Shown here: piece after piece, positions 42,637 to 51,802 of the stretch
Layout of the letters: the number at the start of each line of letters is the position of its first letter
Numbering within the stretch: position 1 is the first letter of the stretch
Assembly (NCBI GenBank): GCA_002503825.1
Contig: DASP01000001.1
Coordinates: forward strand, 143,945 to 207,944
DNA: 64,000 nucleotides
Reading direction: 5' to 3'
Source of the DNA: Methanoregulaceae archaeon UBA467
Lineage (GTDB): Archaea > Halobacteriota > Methanomicrobia > Methanomicrobiales > Methanospirillaceae
The notes under the pieces: model-generated
The model's input: the letters and a program-made list of their open reading frames with translations, nothing else
The model's database searches: none
Told to the model about the DNA's origin: nothing
Made by a program: the position numbers and the translations under genes

Positions 42637-44451
42637 CTATACTACATCCTCAAGCTTCAGTCTGGGTGCGATTCCCATGCTCTTCATCTCATCGAGGAGG
42701 AGCTTGAATGCATATGACATCTCGACCGGGTAAATATCGGTCTCACCGCCACAGGCAAGGCACCGGGTACTGTTTGCCCTGCGGTCAAGCATTGCGACCA
42801 TTCCGCAGTTTGCACAGACATACTCCTGCACCTTATCTGATTCGTCGAGAAGGCGCTCTTTTAAGGCCATCGCTGCACCGTGTCCAATCATTACGTCACG
42901 TTCCATCTCACCGAAACGCAGACCTCCTTCACGGGCACGCCCTTCAGTCGGCTGACGTGTCAGCACCTGCACAGGCCCGCGGGACCTGGCATGCATCTTG
43001 CTCGACACCATGTGGTACAGTTTCTGGTAATAGATTACGCCGACATAGATGTCGGCTTTGAACCTTCTGCCGGTAATGCCATCATACATCACTTCCCGGC
43101 CAGTATGTGCGAATCCAAGGCTTTTAAGGGATTTCCTGATGTCTGCTTCGATTTCTCCGGAGAAGGCCGTGCTGTTGATGCGTCGACCCTCGAGGGACCC
43201 GACTTTACCGCCGATCATTTCTAGCATATGTCCGACGGTCATACGGCTGGGAATAGCATGCGGATTGATGACGAGGTCGGGTGCAATTCCGGTTTCGGTG
43301 AAGGGCATGTCCTCCTGCGCCGATATAAGGCCGATAACTCCCTTCTGTCCATGCCGGGATGCAAATTTGTCGCCTACTTCAGGGACACGGAGGTCCCTGG
43401 TCCTCACTTTGACCAGCCTTGAGCTGTTCTCTCCCTCTGTAATGATCACGGTGTCGACAATGCCATGCTCGTTACTTCGCATGGTAACCGATGTATCACG
43501 CCTTTTTTCAACAGTAATCAGGTCGCTTGTCGGCTCTTCGAGGAACCGTGGCGGAGACGTCTTGCCGATGAGCACGTCTTTCTCTGCTACAACGGTCTCA
43601 GGATTGATGACGCCGTCATCGTCCAGGTTCTTATATGACTCAGCGCCGTGTGCCCCGGTGACTTCCTCGTCAGGGATTTCAATACGGTCAACCTGGCCGC
43701 CAGGGTAACGCCGCTCTTCACCTTCGTATGTCCTGAAAAAGTGCGAACGCCCAAGACCGCGTTCGATGGATGCCTTGTTAAAAATCAGTGCATCCTCAAT
43801 GTTATACCCCTCGTAACTCAGGATTGCCACGACAAAGTTCTGTCCGGCAGGCCGGTCGTCGGAGCCGATAAGGTCCGAGGTCTGGGTATGAACAAGTGGT
43901 TTCTGGACATAATGGAGGAGATGCCCCCTTGTATCAGGACGGAGCTTCATGTTTGCCGCACCAAAACCAAGTGCCTGCTTTACCATTCCCGCGCCCATTG
44001 TAACACGGGGACTTGCATTATGTTCCGGGAAGGGTACGTGCGCTGCTCCGATACCAAGGATGAGCGATGGATCAATCTCCATGTGGGTATGATCCGGAGA
44101 GATGTCTTCCGGGTTCATCGCGATGAAGAGATCTTCCTCTTCCTCTGCATCGATGAACTCAATCAGACCTTTCTGGATGAAATAATCAAAATTTATCTCT
44201 TTCTTCCGGATTTTTTCAATTTCTTCAGACGTTATCAGGGGTTTACCGTTCGATAACACGATTAACGGCCTGCGTGCACGGCCACGGTCGGTGTGAATGA
44301 TCACGTCGTTATTGAATTCCTTGTGGGAAACATTCACTTCCGTGGAAAGGGCACCCTGCCTGCGCATTGTCCTGATCTGACCGACCAGCTCTTTTGGATC
44401 CTCAACCAGCCCGATAAGTGCACCGTCTACAAAGACCCTTGCTCTCTTCAT
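42637..44451 (-). CDS. rpoB1: RNA polymerase subunit B'
   Basis: 604 residues, the C-terminal part of the second-largest subunit. Conserved pieces include the hybrid-binding region GYNIEDALIFNKASIERGLG, KFASRHGQKGVIG, the basic RPTEGRAREGGLRFGEMERD segment (shown here as QPTEGRAREGGLRFGEMERD) and a C-terminal zinc ribbon (CANCG and CLACG). Its ATG overlaps the end of rpoB'' by four bases. Confidence 0.97.
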   Translation of the reverse strand: MKRARVFVDGALIGLVEDPKELVGQIRTMRRQGALSTEVNVSHKEFNNDVIIHTDRGRARRPLIVLSNGKPLITSEEIEKIRKKEINFDYFIQKGLIEFIDAEEEEDLFIAMNPEDISPDHTHMEIDPSLILGIGAAHVPFPEHNASPRVTMGAGMVKQALGFGAANMKLRPDTRGHLLHYVQKPLVHTQTSDLIGSDDRPAGQNFVVAILSYEGYNIEDALIFNKASIERGLGRSHFFRTYEGEERRYPGGQVDRIEIPDEEVTGAHGAESYKNLDDDGVINPETVVAEKDVLIGKTSPPRFLEEPTSDLITVEKRRDTSVTMRSNEHGIVDTVIITEGENSSRLVKVRTRDLRVPEVGDKFASRHGQKGVIGLISAQEDMPFTETGIAPDLVINPHAIPSRMTVGHMLEMIGGKVGSLEGRRINSTAFSGEIEADIRKSLKSLGFAHTGREVMYDGITGRRFKADIYVGVIYYQKLYHMVSSKMHARSRGPVQVLTRQPTEGRAREGGLRFGEMERDVMIGHGAAMALKERLLDESDKVQEYVCANCGMVAMLDRRANSTRCLACGGETDIYPVEMSYAFKLLLDEMKSMGIAPRLKLEDVV

Positions 44452-46004
44452 TCAATGTCCCCCTTGATGTGTTCAACGCCGATGCTGTAGAGCAGCCGGC
44501 TCACCTCGTCTTCATCGCTTACACCATCGCTTATCTCGACCATCTGGGCAAAGTTTTTGACCAGACCACAGTTTGGCCCTTCCGGGGTTTCACTCGGGCA
44601 GATCCGTCCCCACTGTGTGGGGTGAAGGTCCCTGGCCTCAAAGTGTGGCTGTGAACGGGATAACGGGGATATAACACGTCTGAGGTGAGACAGGACACTC
44701 ATATGATCGACGCGGTCGAGGAGTTGTGAGACCCCGGTCCTGCCGCCCACCCAGTTGCCGGTCGCAAGCGGGTGAAGCAGTCGCTCGGTCAGCACATCGG
44801 CCCTGACTGCGGTACCGATTGAGAGATCACGATGTCTCATGCTTGCCCTTTCAAGCTGGTATTTGATATCCCTCGTCAGCCGGTTTAACGAAATACGGAA
44901 GAGGTCTTCCATAAGGTCCCCGGCAAGTTTAAGCCGCTTGTTTGAGTAATGGTCCTTATCGTCGATACGCCTCTTGTTCAGCACCAGGTCAAAGCAGGCT
45001 TCTGCCATGCGGCCAAGAAAATGTCCCTTTGCAAGGCGGACACTCTCAATTATTTCCTTGTACCCCTCATCACCTTCTTTTAAGTTGAGTGGCAGGAGAT
45101 AGTTGAGGTGTGGCAGCAGGTAGTTATCCAGCACGAATTCTGCCCGCTTTCTCTGGTAGTCGCGGGTCTGGTTCGGTGCCAGCTTCTTACCTACATACAT
45201 AACCCCGGCCTCGACGCTGTCGCACTCGCTCTCCTCAAGGTTCTGCATCATGAACGTGAGTATATCCTCATCCGTGGAAACCGCATTCACAACATCATGG
45301 TCGCTGACCATGCCAAGCGCCCTGATAAGGTCGACAAATTTCAGGTGACCGGCTACGGACGGGAACGATACCTCAAGGAGGTTTTTCCGGTTTCTCTCAA
45401 CGACAACGAGTGCACGGTATCCCCGGTACTGCGAGAACACCTTTGCCACATATATACGCTCGTTGTAACGTTCCGTAAACTCGGTCATGATCTTGTTGGA
45501 GGCGAGATCCTCCAGCGTCATAAGAACCCGTTCAGTACCGTTTACAATGAAATAGCCACCCGGGTCAAACGGGTCTTCGCCGTGCAGGACCCGCTCGTCA
45601 TCGGTCATGCCATACAGGTTGCAGGAAAGTGATCCAACCATGATCGGCAGCTGGCCGATTGTAGTCATCACAGGTTCCTGCCGGTCTTCGCCCTGAACCA
45701 GGGTAAGGCTCAGCTGGATGGGTGCCGCATAGGTAAGATTTCGCAGCCGTGCTTCGCTTGGGAAGAGATCCCCCTGTGACCCGTCAGCCTCTCTGACCAG
45801 CGGCTTTTTGACTTCGATTTTGCCCAGCTCTACCCAGACAGGTTCGTTACTTTTTCCCCGGATTTCAATATCGGTCTCGATTACCCGCTGTTCATTGACA
45901 ACTTTTTGAAGATTGTGCCGCAAAAAATTATTAAAGGAGTCAAGCTGATGCCGCGCAACATGCTCCCGTGAAAAATATGCTTTTGATAATACGCTTCTAT
46001 CAAT
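44448..46004 (-). CDS. rpoB2: RNA polymerase subunit B'' (apparent ATT or CTG start)
   Basis: About 518 residues, the N-terminal part of the second-largest subunit, with FIVNGTERVLMTLEDLASNK-type core and the C-terminal HPTQWGRICPSETPEGPNCG. The first ATG/GTG/TTG in frame is TTG at 45923, but conserved family sequence (DRSVLSKAYFSREHVARHQL) is encoded upstream of it, in frame, back to about 46001. No standard start codon exists there; candidates are ATT at 46004, CTG at 46007 and ATC at 46013. TGATC at 46015-46011 could act as ribosome binding site six bases before the ATT. I give the ATT as start and mark this as uncertain; a base error (ATG to ATT) is possible. Confidence 0.9.
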   Translation of the reverse strand: MDRSVLSKAYFSREHVARHQLDSFNNFLRHNLQKVVNEQRVIETDIEIRGKSNEPVWVELGKIEVKKPLVREADGSQGDLFPSEARLRNLTYAAPIQLSLTLVQGEDRQEPVMTTIGQLPIMVGSLSCNLYGMTDDERVLHGEDPFDPGGYFIVNGTERVLMTLEDLASNKIMTEFTERYNERIYVAKVFSQYRGYRALVVVERNRKNLLEVSFPSVAGHLKFVDLIRALGMVSDHDVVNAVSTDEDILTFMMQNLEESECDSVEAGVMYVGKKLAPNQTRDYQRKRAEFVLDNYLLPHLNYLLPLNLKEGDEGYKEIIESVRLAKGHFLGRMAEACFDLVLNKRRIDDKDHYSNKRLKLAGDLMEDLFRISLNRLTRDIKYQLERASMRHRDLSIGTAVRADVLTERLLHPLATGNWVGGRTGVSQLLDRVDHMSVLSHLRRVISPLSRSQPHFEARDLHPTQWGRICPSETPEGPNCGLVKNFAQMVEISDGVSDEDEVSRLLYSIGVEHIKGDIE

Positions 46005-46023
46005 CAGAACGATCAGCCCCGCC

Positions 46024-46275
46024 TTATTTTTTTGGTCGCTTGATTACAAGTCGATACGATTCGGCTCTGCCCGCTGTGTGACTGTGGCGAATGATCCTGA
46101 TCACATCTCCCACCTTCGCACTGATGGCTTTCACCGCAGGATCATCATGATAAATTTTTGGTAGTTGCTCATTGGAAATGTTGTAGGTGGAGAACAGCGA
46201 ACCGACCTCCTCCTCACTCATAATTTTATGATCTGGCACCATTACGTGATCTAATACATTCAAACCGGTGCTCAA
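46024..46275 (-). CDS. rpoH: RNA polymerase subunit H
   Basis: 83 residues, the Rpb5 C-terminal-domain homologue: VLDHVMVPDHKIMSEEEVG, then YNISNEQLPKIYHDDPAV and the closing GRAESYRLVIKRPKK. It begins the RNA polymerase operon. The start is TTG at 46275; a TATA-like ATAAATTT centred near 46299 is about 24-27 bases upstream, so the mRNA may be leaderless, although GAGGGGG also precedes the codon. It ends 19 bases before the apparent rpoB'' start. Confidence 0.95.
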   Translation of the reverse strand: MSTGLNVLDHVMVPDHKIMSEEEVGSLFSTYNISNEQLPKIYHDDPAVKAISAKVGDVIRIIRHSHTAGRAESYRLVIKRPKK

Positions 46276-46324
46276 CCCAAAACCCCCTCAAATGATAAAT
46301 TTTTGCTTTTCAGATACATCACCG

Positions 46325-46345
46325 CTAAAAACCCACAGACTGTGG
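46325..46345 (-). terminator. Hairpin and T run after tRNA-Lys
   Basis: On the minus strand CCACAGTCTGTGG (a near-perfect inverted repeat, 46345-46333) is followed by GTTTTT. It lies 10 bases after tRNA-Lys and before rpoH, so it probably separates the tRNA transcript from the polymerase operon. Confidence 0.6.
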
Positions 46346-46354
46346 CCGTGGCAA

Positions 46355-46428
46355 CGGGCCCGGAGGGATTTGAACCCCCGACCACCTGGTTAAAAGCCAG
46401 GCGCTCTACCTAACTGAGCTACGAGCCC
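46355..46428 (-). tRNA. tRNA-Lys (TTT anticodon)
   Basis: A full cloverleaf on the minus strand: acceptor GGGCTCG / CGGGCCC with G discriminator at 46355, D arm GCTCAGTTAGGTAGAGC, anticodon stem CCTGG / CCAGG around CTTTTAA (anticodon TTT), and T arm with GGTTCAAATCC. No intron; CCA is not encoded. Confidence 0.97.
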
Positions 46429-46580
46429 ACCAGAAAGTACAGCACAGCACTATTACAATGCAGGAAAACTATATAAATATATTTGCATCACTTATTTGTT
46501 TTTGAGTCCTGTCACCCCAGGGAAATTTCCCTCCATCTTTATACAAAACCAATTAAATGATTTATCAGGGTGAAAAAGAC

Positions 46581-47117
46581 TTATTTATCAGGGATATGAC
46601 AATCAAAATCGAGCTCGTTTCTTGCGAGTGCAGGCACGCACACCTCATCCTTACCTCCGGCGATTTTGCGATCCTTTAATGCACAGTCAATCGCATTCAT
46701 CAGCACCCGGGTATTGATCGGTTTTTCAATGACGGCGGACACACGTTCACGGAACTCACAAATATCTCCGGAATACCCCCTTTGAGCTGAAAACATTATA
46801 ACAGGGACATCTGATAAAACCTGGTTCCTGATAATGAATTTAAGTGTTTCACAGCCCCCGGACTGCTCCATCGTCATGTCAAGAAGTATGAGGTCCGGTA
46901 CAGTGGTGCTTAAAAAACTGACCCCGTCTTCATGATTATGTGCAGCAACAATCCGGTACCCTTTTTTTTTCATAATCGCAATCAGACCATCCAATACGAA
47001 ACTATTGTCATTGATGATCATGATCGTGCTCTTCGACACGGTGCCCCCGTAGTAATATCCTGAAAACTTGTTTAAATGTTGATCGGATGTTACACCATAC
47101 CCGATGGATTGAAACAT
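46581..47117 (-). CDS. Single-domain response regulator
   Basis: Up to 178 residues. A receiver domain (about 30-150) has the acidic residues near IMIINDNS, the phospho-acceptor aspartate in DLILLDMTMEQSGG, the conserved Ser/Thr in PVIMFSAQ and the lysine in AVIEKPIN. There is no output domain, only a 30-residue tail with two cysteines. One acidic-pair position is Asn-Asp rather than Asp-Asp. The receiver could start at GTG 47039 (VSKSTIMII); the frame from ATG 47117 adds 26 residues of no clear fold. It is divergent from the 47230 gene; no kinase is adjacent. Confidence 0.82.
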   Translation of the reverse strand: MFQSIGYGVTSDQHLNKFSGYYYGGTVSKSTIMIINDNSFVLDGLIAIMKKKGYRIVAAHNHEDGVSFLSTTVPDLILLDMTMEQSGGCETLKFIIRNQVLSDVPVIMFSAQRGYSGDICEFRERVSAVIEKPINTRVLMNAIDCALKDRKIAGGKDEVCVPALARNELDFDCHIPDK

Positions 47118-47229
47118 GATTCTTTATTCCTGATCCGTTCCAATCCGGTCATAACATGCAATGCATTTCTGGTATATCCTGTTCAGGTATATTTTTTAAC
47201 CAAAAGAAATAAATAAATGAACTGAATTG

Positions 47230-48378
47230 ATGTCTGGAATTACTGCGTGGCTCCGGAATAATGCCTCTTCATTCCAGCCAACCGCATTGGTAGCCATAAA
47301 TGCTACGCGTCATATGAGCCAGATCGAACGAAAAAAGCTGTTTTCTCCTGAAATCGAACATATGCGTACGGCAGAAGGGCGCTGGTACGAGGCGATCATG
47401 TACGAGACCTTCCGGGACCTTTCGCTTGAGACCGACACTATCCATCGTGTTGCCATGAAAGGTGCAGATGCCCCCCGTGGACGACGTAATTTCAGGCTCG
47501 GACAGAACGGGTTTTTTTATTCACGTCTTGGAGATATCACCATCCGTGGAAACGGACAGGATCTTGCGGAATTCGATCTTCTCTTTTTTGATGCAGACGG
47601 CCACGTAGCCTTTTCAGAGATCGTTACCTCAGGATCGGACATGAAAGAGTTTGAAAAGGAGATTGACTATAAAAAGAAACTCCTCGGCTATCTTTTTAAC
47701 CAGCAGGAAGTTCCTTTTCTCCTCATTTCATCGTTTGACGTGAGAAACTACTCGGTAGGCAAACGACTGTTAAAATCCCGTGACAATGTCAACATCAGGA
47801 CCATTCCCTGCGAGGAGATAAAATCACTTATAAGACCTGGAAAATCGATGAAATTTGAAAATAATCATTCTGATAACCCCAAGCTGTTCCGTGCCTCGGA
47901 TCTTCTGCTGAAACGCCAGTTTGAGTACCAGAAATATCATGACTGGGAGAGGAACAGGGTTTTTAAGAGTGTTTCAAACAAAATTGAGGTTCGTGGGTCT
48001 GATGACAAAGATGAGACTGCCGTCCTTGTGAAAAAAATATTGTACGGCAGCCTCTATCCGTCTGGTATACGAACACTCTGTAAAGACCGTGATCTCTCCT
48101 TCAAGGGGACCAGGCTTGATCCCGATGAAATCATGCAGAAATTTTCAAAAGTCATTCTCGCGACAGATCTTCCGGATTATGAACCCATTGTATACCTTCG
48201 CTCCCGTCAGAAAAAGCAATATCTGAAGATGGTTCAGGGAAAAGATGGTAACTTCAAGTTTGAGCGGTATACGCCTTCAAGAGTGGGGTTCTTTCTCTGG
48301 CTTGAGTCGTTAAACCCGACGCTTGGCGCACGGATCACAGGACAGATCCTCGATGCCTTCTCTCCTTCAGTAAATTAA
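47230..48378 (+). CDS. Protein with PD-(D/E)XK nuclease-like segment, unknown
   Basis: 382 residues, soluble. The central segment around residues 110-155 (AEFDLLFFDADGHVAFSEIV, then a helix with DYKKKLLGYLF) has the spacing of a PD-(D/E)XK nuclease core, but the usual lysine two residues after the glutamate is valine, so activity is doubtful unless another lysine substitutes. The rest is charged, and the C-terminal part (about 260-380) contains GTRLDPDEIMQKFSKVILAT and VGFFLWLESLNP. The family is not recognised. TATA-like TATATTTTTT at about 47188-47198 lies about 35 bases upstream. It is followed by a bidirectional terminator. Confidence 0.7.
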   Translation: MSGITAWLRNNASSFQPTALVAINATRHMSQIERKKLFSPEIEHMRTAEGRWYEAIMYETFRDLSLETDTIHRVAMKGADAPRGRRNFRLGQNGFFYSRLGDITIRGNGQDLAEFDLLFFDADGHVAFSEIVTSGSDMKEFEKEIDYKKKLLGYLFNQQEVPFLLISSFDVRNYSVGKRLLKSRDNVNIRTIPCEEIKSLIRPGKSMKFENNHSDNPKLFRASDLLLKRQFEYQKYHDWERNRVFKSVSNKIEVRGSDDKDETAVLVKKILYGSLYPSGIRTLCKDRDLSFKGTRLDPDEIMQKFSKVILATDLPDYEPIVYLRSRQKKQYLKMVQGKDGNFKFERYTPSRVGFFLWLESLNPTLGARITGQILDAFSPSVN

Positions 48379-48384
48379 AAAAAA

Positions 48385-48401
48385 TGGCCTTTTTCAGGCC
48401 A
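48385..48401. terminator. Convergent terminator hairpin
   Basis: TGGCC / GGCCA with a 7-base loop that is itself T-rich lies between the convergent 47230 gene and the glutamate synthase gene, flanked by an A run on the left (T run on the minus strand). Confidence 0.5.
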
Positions 48402-48433
48402 AACAACCTCGTATCGTTTGCCGGAGTGATACT

Positions 48434-50023
48434 TCAGTCCAACAGGACGGTCAGTGCTTCATCAGCATATGCATCCATAACATAGGGGATGCCCGATACA
48501 CGGGATGCCTCTTCAGTAAGGGCCATCAGGTCATTCCTGCCGACAGTCTTCAGGGTGAAATTCCTGTTGCCGGCCATGATCTGCTGGAGACCTGTTCTGA
48601 ACTTCTGGGCATATGTGTAAATGCCGATTGCACCCATAGGGATTTCTTTGAATTTGGAACCGTATTTCTCTTTCAGCTCCTCGTATGTTACAAAGATCTC
48701 CTCTGGTACGCTTCCGTACTTGGAAACGGTCTTTGGCAATTCTCCATCCTTAATCCACTTTTCTATGTTCTTCCCAACCATGCCGGGGATCATGAGACCC
48801 CTGCCCATGCAGACTGCCCTGACATACGGGTTGCCCATGGCGATTGCCTTGAACACACCGGGTTCATCGGAAAATCCTCCGGCCATTGCCATATCAGGAA
48901 CACGTTTTCCTCTCTTTTTAAGGAGTTCCGCATACTCGTATGCCAGTGACTGGATATAGAATGTGGGAATACCCCATTCGTTCATCATGGGCCACGGGCT
49001 CATGCCTGTACCACCCGGTGCACCGTCGATCGTCAGGAGGTCGATTTTTGCTTCGGAACTGTAGCGGACTGCCATTGCAAGCTCGACTGCGGAGTAGGCT
49101 CCGGTCTTTAAGGTAACCCTCTTGAACCCGATATCCCGGAGGCGGTCGACTTCTTCGAGGAATCCTTCCTTGCTCACGAAACCAAGGCGGGAATGCCGCT
49201 CAAATTCCTTGATTGCACCCTGCTTGAATGCGACCTGCATGTCCGGACGGGTTGGATCCGGAAGCACGATGTACCCTCTCTTCTTGAGCTCGATAGCCCG
49301 TTCAAGGGACCTTACCTTGATTTCGCCACCGATACATTTGGCGCCCTGTCCCCATTTGAGTTCGATGGTCTCGAGGTTATGCTTGGAAGATACATATTCG
49401 GCCGTCCCAAGACGGGTGTCCTCGACATTGAGCTGAACCAGCATCTCACCGTAGCCTTCCCAGAACTTCTTGTAAATGTCAATCCTGCGGTCCATCTCCG
49501 GGGATTTTTTTACCATGCCTTTGTTATCGAGTTCAAGTGCCGGGTCAACACCACAGACGTTTTCACCGCAGACTATAGTGATACCGGAAATTGCCGCTCC
49601 GATGGCGAAGTGTTCCCAGTTGATACGTGCAATATCGGTCGAACCAAGCGCACCGGTAAAGATCGGGAGTCGCATTTTGACCTTTTTATCCCATCCGTAC
49701 TCTGTTTCGGTATCAACAGAATAGAACACGGCTGAGTCCGGGCCGATTTCAGTTCCTTCCGGCAGGCCTTTGGCACCTACGGCGTAACCCTGGATATTAA
49801 GGTGTGAATAGTCAATCGGATAATTCTTATCAGCACCAGCGGTTATTTCACCGAACGGACCGGGGTAAAGAACTTCGCGGCCCCGAAACGATGAAAGCCA
49901 GATCTCACAACTTCCCTTGCACCCGTCCACGCAGCGTGTACAGATGCCTGATACTGGTGCCACATCACGTGACCGGTTAGCGGTTCCGGTCGCTTCATTG
50001 GCATTAGGCTGTCTTAGATTCAT
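48434..50023 (-). CDS. gltB: Archaeal-type glutamate synthase, FMN domain
   Basis: 529 residues from ATG 50023 (AGGAGA site seven bases upstream; the frame stays open to 50092). The N-terminus has an iron-sulfur-type Cys cluster CTRCVDGCKGSC, then the FMN-binding TIM barrel of glutamate synthase: GQGAKCIGGEIKV, VTLKTGAYSAVELAMA, LLTIDGAPGGTGMSPW and AMAGGFSDEPGVFKAIAMG. Archaeal GOGAT is split, with amidotransferase, FMN and ferredoxin parts in separate genes; the other parts are not next to it. It makes glutamate from 2-oxoglutarate using ammonia delivered from glutamine, or acts on a related substrate; GOGAT-like domains also occur in other enzymes. Confidence 0.87.
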   Translation of the reverse strand: MNLRQPNANEATGTANRSRDVAPVSGICTRCVDGCKGSCEIWLSSFRGREVLYPGPFGEITAGADKNYPIDYSHLNIQGYAVGAKGLPEGTEIGPDSAVFYSVDTETEYGWDKKVKMRLPIFTGALGSTDIARINWEHFAIGAAISGITIVCGENVCGVDPALELDNKGMVKKSPEMDRRIDIYKKFWEGYGEMLVQLNVEDTRLGTAEYVSSKHNLETIELKWGQGAKCIGGEIKVRSLERAIELKKRGYIVLPDPTRPDMQVAFKQGAIKEFERHSRLGFVSKEGFLEEVDRLRDIGFKRVTLKTGAYSAVELAMAVRYSSEAKIDLLTIDGAPGGTGMSPWPMMNEWGIPTFYIQSLAYEYAELLKKRGKRVPDMAMAGGFSDEPGVFKAIAMGNPYVRAVCMGRGLMIPGMVGKNIEKWIKDGELPKTVSKYGSVPEEIFVTYEELKEKYGSKFKEIPMGAIGIYTYAQKFRTGLQQIMAGNRNFTLKTVGRNDLMALTEEASRVSGIPYVMDAYADEALTVLLD

Positions 50024-50596
50024 TAATACTCTCCTTTGCTCTTTTATTGCCTCAATAAATAGAGAATTATGTTTGAGCATGCTCAAGCCCAAACTAACAT
50101 AGTTTTATACTCCATTCGTTTATAAGCGCTTGCCTTCCATCCTGATATAAAACTTTGGGTAACAATACAGGCAATATATGTCTCCTTTTCAATACCGGAC
50201 GTGATATCACGAAATCCTGAAATCCCATTTATTCATTCATTCTTTCCGGCAGGAAAACCTGCCCTTAATCATATCCCTGTGAACACGGAAACGTAACGAT
50301 AACAGTGACATTCACTAAAAACCTTTTCCGGGTTTATATCGCTCATATCACCCGTCAATGATGACGGTACTACTGATTCTTTTTCTGACTTCCGCTTATG
50401 CGGCGCCCTATCGAAGAGTGTGAAAAATACCTGAGTGAATTCGTGGGATTATGTAAACATCCGTATTTTCCGGGAGGATGTGTGGTAATGCTGCTGCAAA
50501 AGAGTGTGTTCCCTGTTCTCCCCACGCCGGATAATCAAAAAAGATACCTTTTTCCTGTTAACAGGAATGATCTCCCTGATCAAGGGATTATTATCC
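50024..50596. other. Intergenic region between glutamate synthase and DUF362 genes
   Basis: About 570 bases. The part near 50100-50140 is A/T-rich with TATA-like TTTATAAGC and probably holds the gltB promoter and a leader of about 80-100 bases. The remainder has scattered open frames without ribosome binding sites; I see no gene. A hairpin at 50552-50567 is listed separately. Confidence 0.45.
50552..50567 (-). terminator. Hairpin after the DUF362 gene
   Basis: TTCCTGTTAACAGGAA is a perfect 16-base palindrome (6-bp stem, TTAA loop) 29 bases past the DUF362 stop; on the minus strand it is followed shortly by CTTTTTTG. This resembles an intrinsic terminator. Confidence 0.5.
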
Positions 50597-51703
50597 TTAC
50601 AATTCCACAATCTCATATGTTCCGGTCCCGAGCCCGATTTCTTCGGCATATTCGATCTGGCGATATCCATCTGTCTTTTTTCGCATTCCCCTGAATTTAT
50701 CCTCTCCTTTTTCGTAATTTGATGATAGCAGGGTGTCTGAAAATCCCTTCTGGTTGTTTACGAGATCAAAACTTGCAGCATCAATCGCAACCGGGTCCGA
50801 CGATGCAAGAATTCCGATGTCCGGGACTATAGGGGCATCACTCCAGGGGACGCAGTCACAATCAGGGGTTATCCTGGTGAGAAAATTTATGAAACCGGCT
50901 CGTTCCTGCTTTCCCTGGAGTGCACCAAAGGCATATTCCACCATACGTTCGGTAAAGACCGGGATTTCAGTCTCCCAGTCCACATCGATTGCGTTTTCGG
51001 GGCAGATTGTCATGCACTCAAAACACCCCATACAAAGGGACCTGTCGATAACACTCTTTTTGTTGACAAGCCCGATTGCACCCTGCGGACATACCCCGGC
51101 ACATTTTCCACACCCTGTGCAGTGTCCTTCGATCATAGCCGGGCGTGCAGAATGCTGTGCCTGTTTACCTGCAGGGGGAGCACACCCCATGGCCAGGTTT
51201 TTTATTGCTCCGCCAAACCCTGCCACCTCATGCCCTTTGAAATGAGAAAGAACAATAATACTCTTGCAAACAGCAATATCCCCCGATATCTTGACACGCT
51301 CAAAATGCTTTTTCCGGATTTCCACCTCGGAAGCAGCTGTACCGCGAAGCCCGTCAGCTATAACAAGTGGCGCCCCTGTCACGGCGAAGTCAAAACCGTG
51401 TTCGACTGCCGTTATAATATGATCTACTGCGTTGGACCGGCTTCCTTTATAGAGGGTATTTGAATCGGTCAAAAAGGGTTTTCCCCCGTATTCTTTTATC
51501 TTATCAACAATCTGCCGTACATAGACAGGGCTTATATACGAATCATTTCCCCATTCGCCAAAATGAATTTTAACCGGAATAAGATCGTTTTTTTCTATTA
51601 TTTTTCCAAAACCGGCCTTTTCAAACAGGCGCCGCAATTTTGTCACGGTATTCTGATGTGGATCGCGTGCCCGGAGATTGACAAAATATACCTTTTCTGC
51701 CAT
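50597..51703 (-). CDS. DUF362 protein with two 4Fe-4S clusters
   Basis: 368 residues from ATG 51703. The DUF362 domain (about 1-190: VKIHFGEWGNDSYISPVYV, GGKPFLTDSNTLYKGSR, VLSHFKGHEVAGFGGAIKNL) is interrupted by a bacterial-type ferredoxin insert with two clusters: CTGCGKCAGVCP and CMGCFECMTICP (about 200-250). The C-terminal part resumes DUF362 (GILASSDPVAIDAASFDLV). The family is widespread in methanogens and anaerobic bacteria; its substrate is unknown and an electron-transfer role is inferred from the clusters. A start at 51760 would add 19 residues with an extra CxxC. Confidence 0.87.
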   Translation of the reverse strand: MAEKVYFVNLRARDPHQNTVTKLRRLFEKAGFGKIIEKNDLIPVKIHFGEWGNDSYISPVYVRQIVDKIKEYGGKPFLTDSNTLYKGSRSNAVDHIITAVEHGFDFAVTGAPLVIADGLRGTAASEVEIRKKHFERVKISGDIAVCKSIIVLSHFKGHEVAGFGGAIKNLAMGCAPPAGKQAQHSARPAMIEGHCTGCGKCAGVCPQGAIGLVNKKSVIDRSLCMGCFECMTICPENAIDVDWETEIPVFTERMVEYAFGALQGKQERAGFINFLTRITPDCDCVPWSDAPIVPDIGILASSDPVAIDAASFDLVNNQKGFSDTLLSSNYEKGEDKFRGMRKKTDGYRQIEYAEEIGLGTGTYEIVEL

Positions 51704-51802
51704 GTTATCCGCTTCATTTAAAGGAGAACTCTCACCAGTTTCACATTGCCTGCAACCCATAAAAATATAGTACTCGTCCTGACCCCTGAAAAATAACTGA
51801 AT

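Noticed and set aside
50398..50694. Plus-strand 98-codon open frame overlapping the end of the DUF362 gene
   Set aside because: It lies partly inside a well-supported gene on the other strand and has no start signal or family resemblance.
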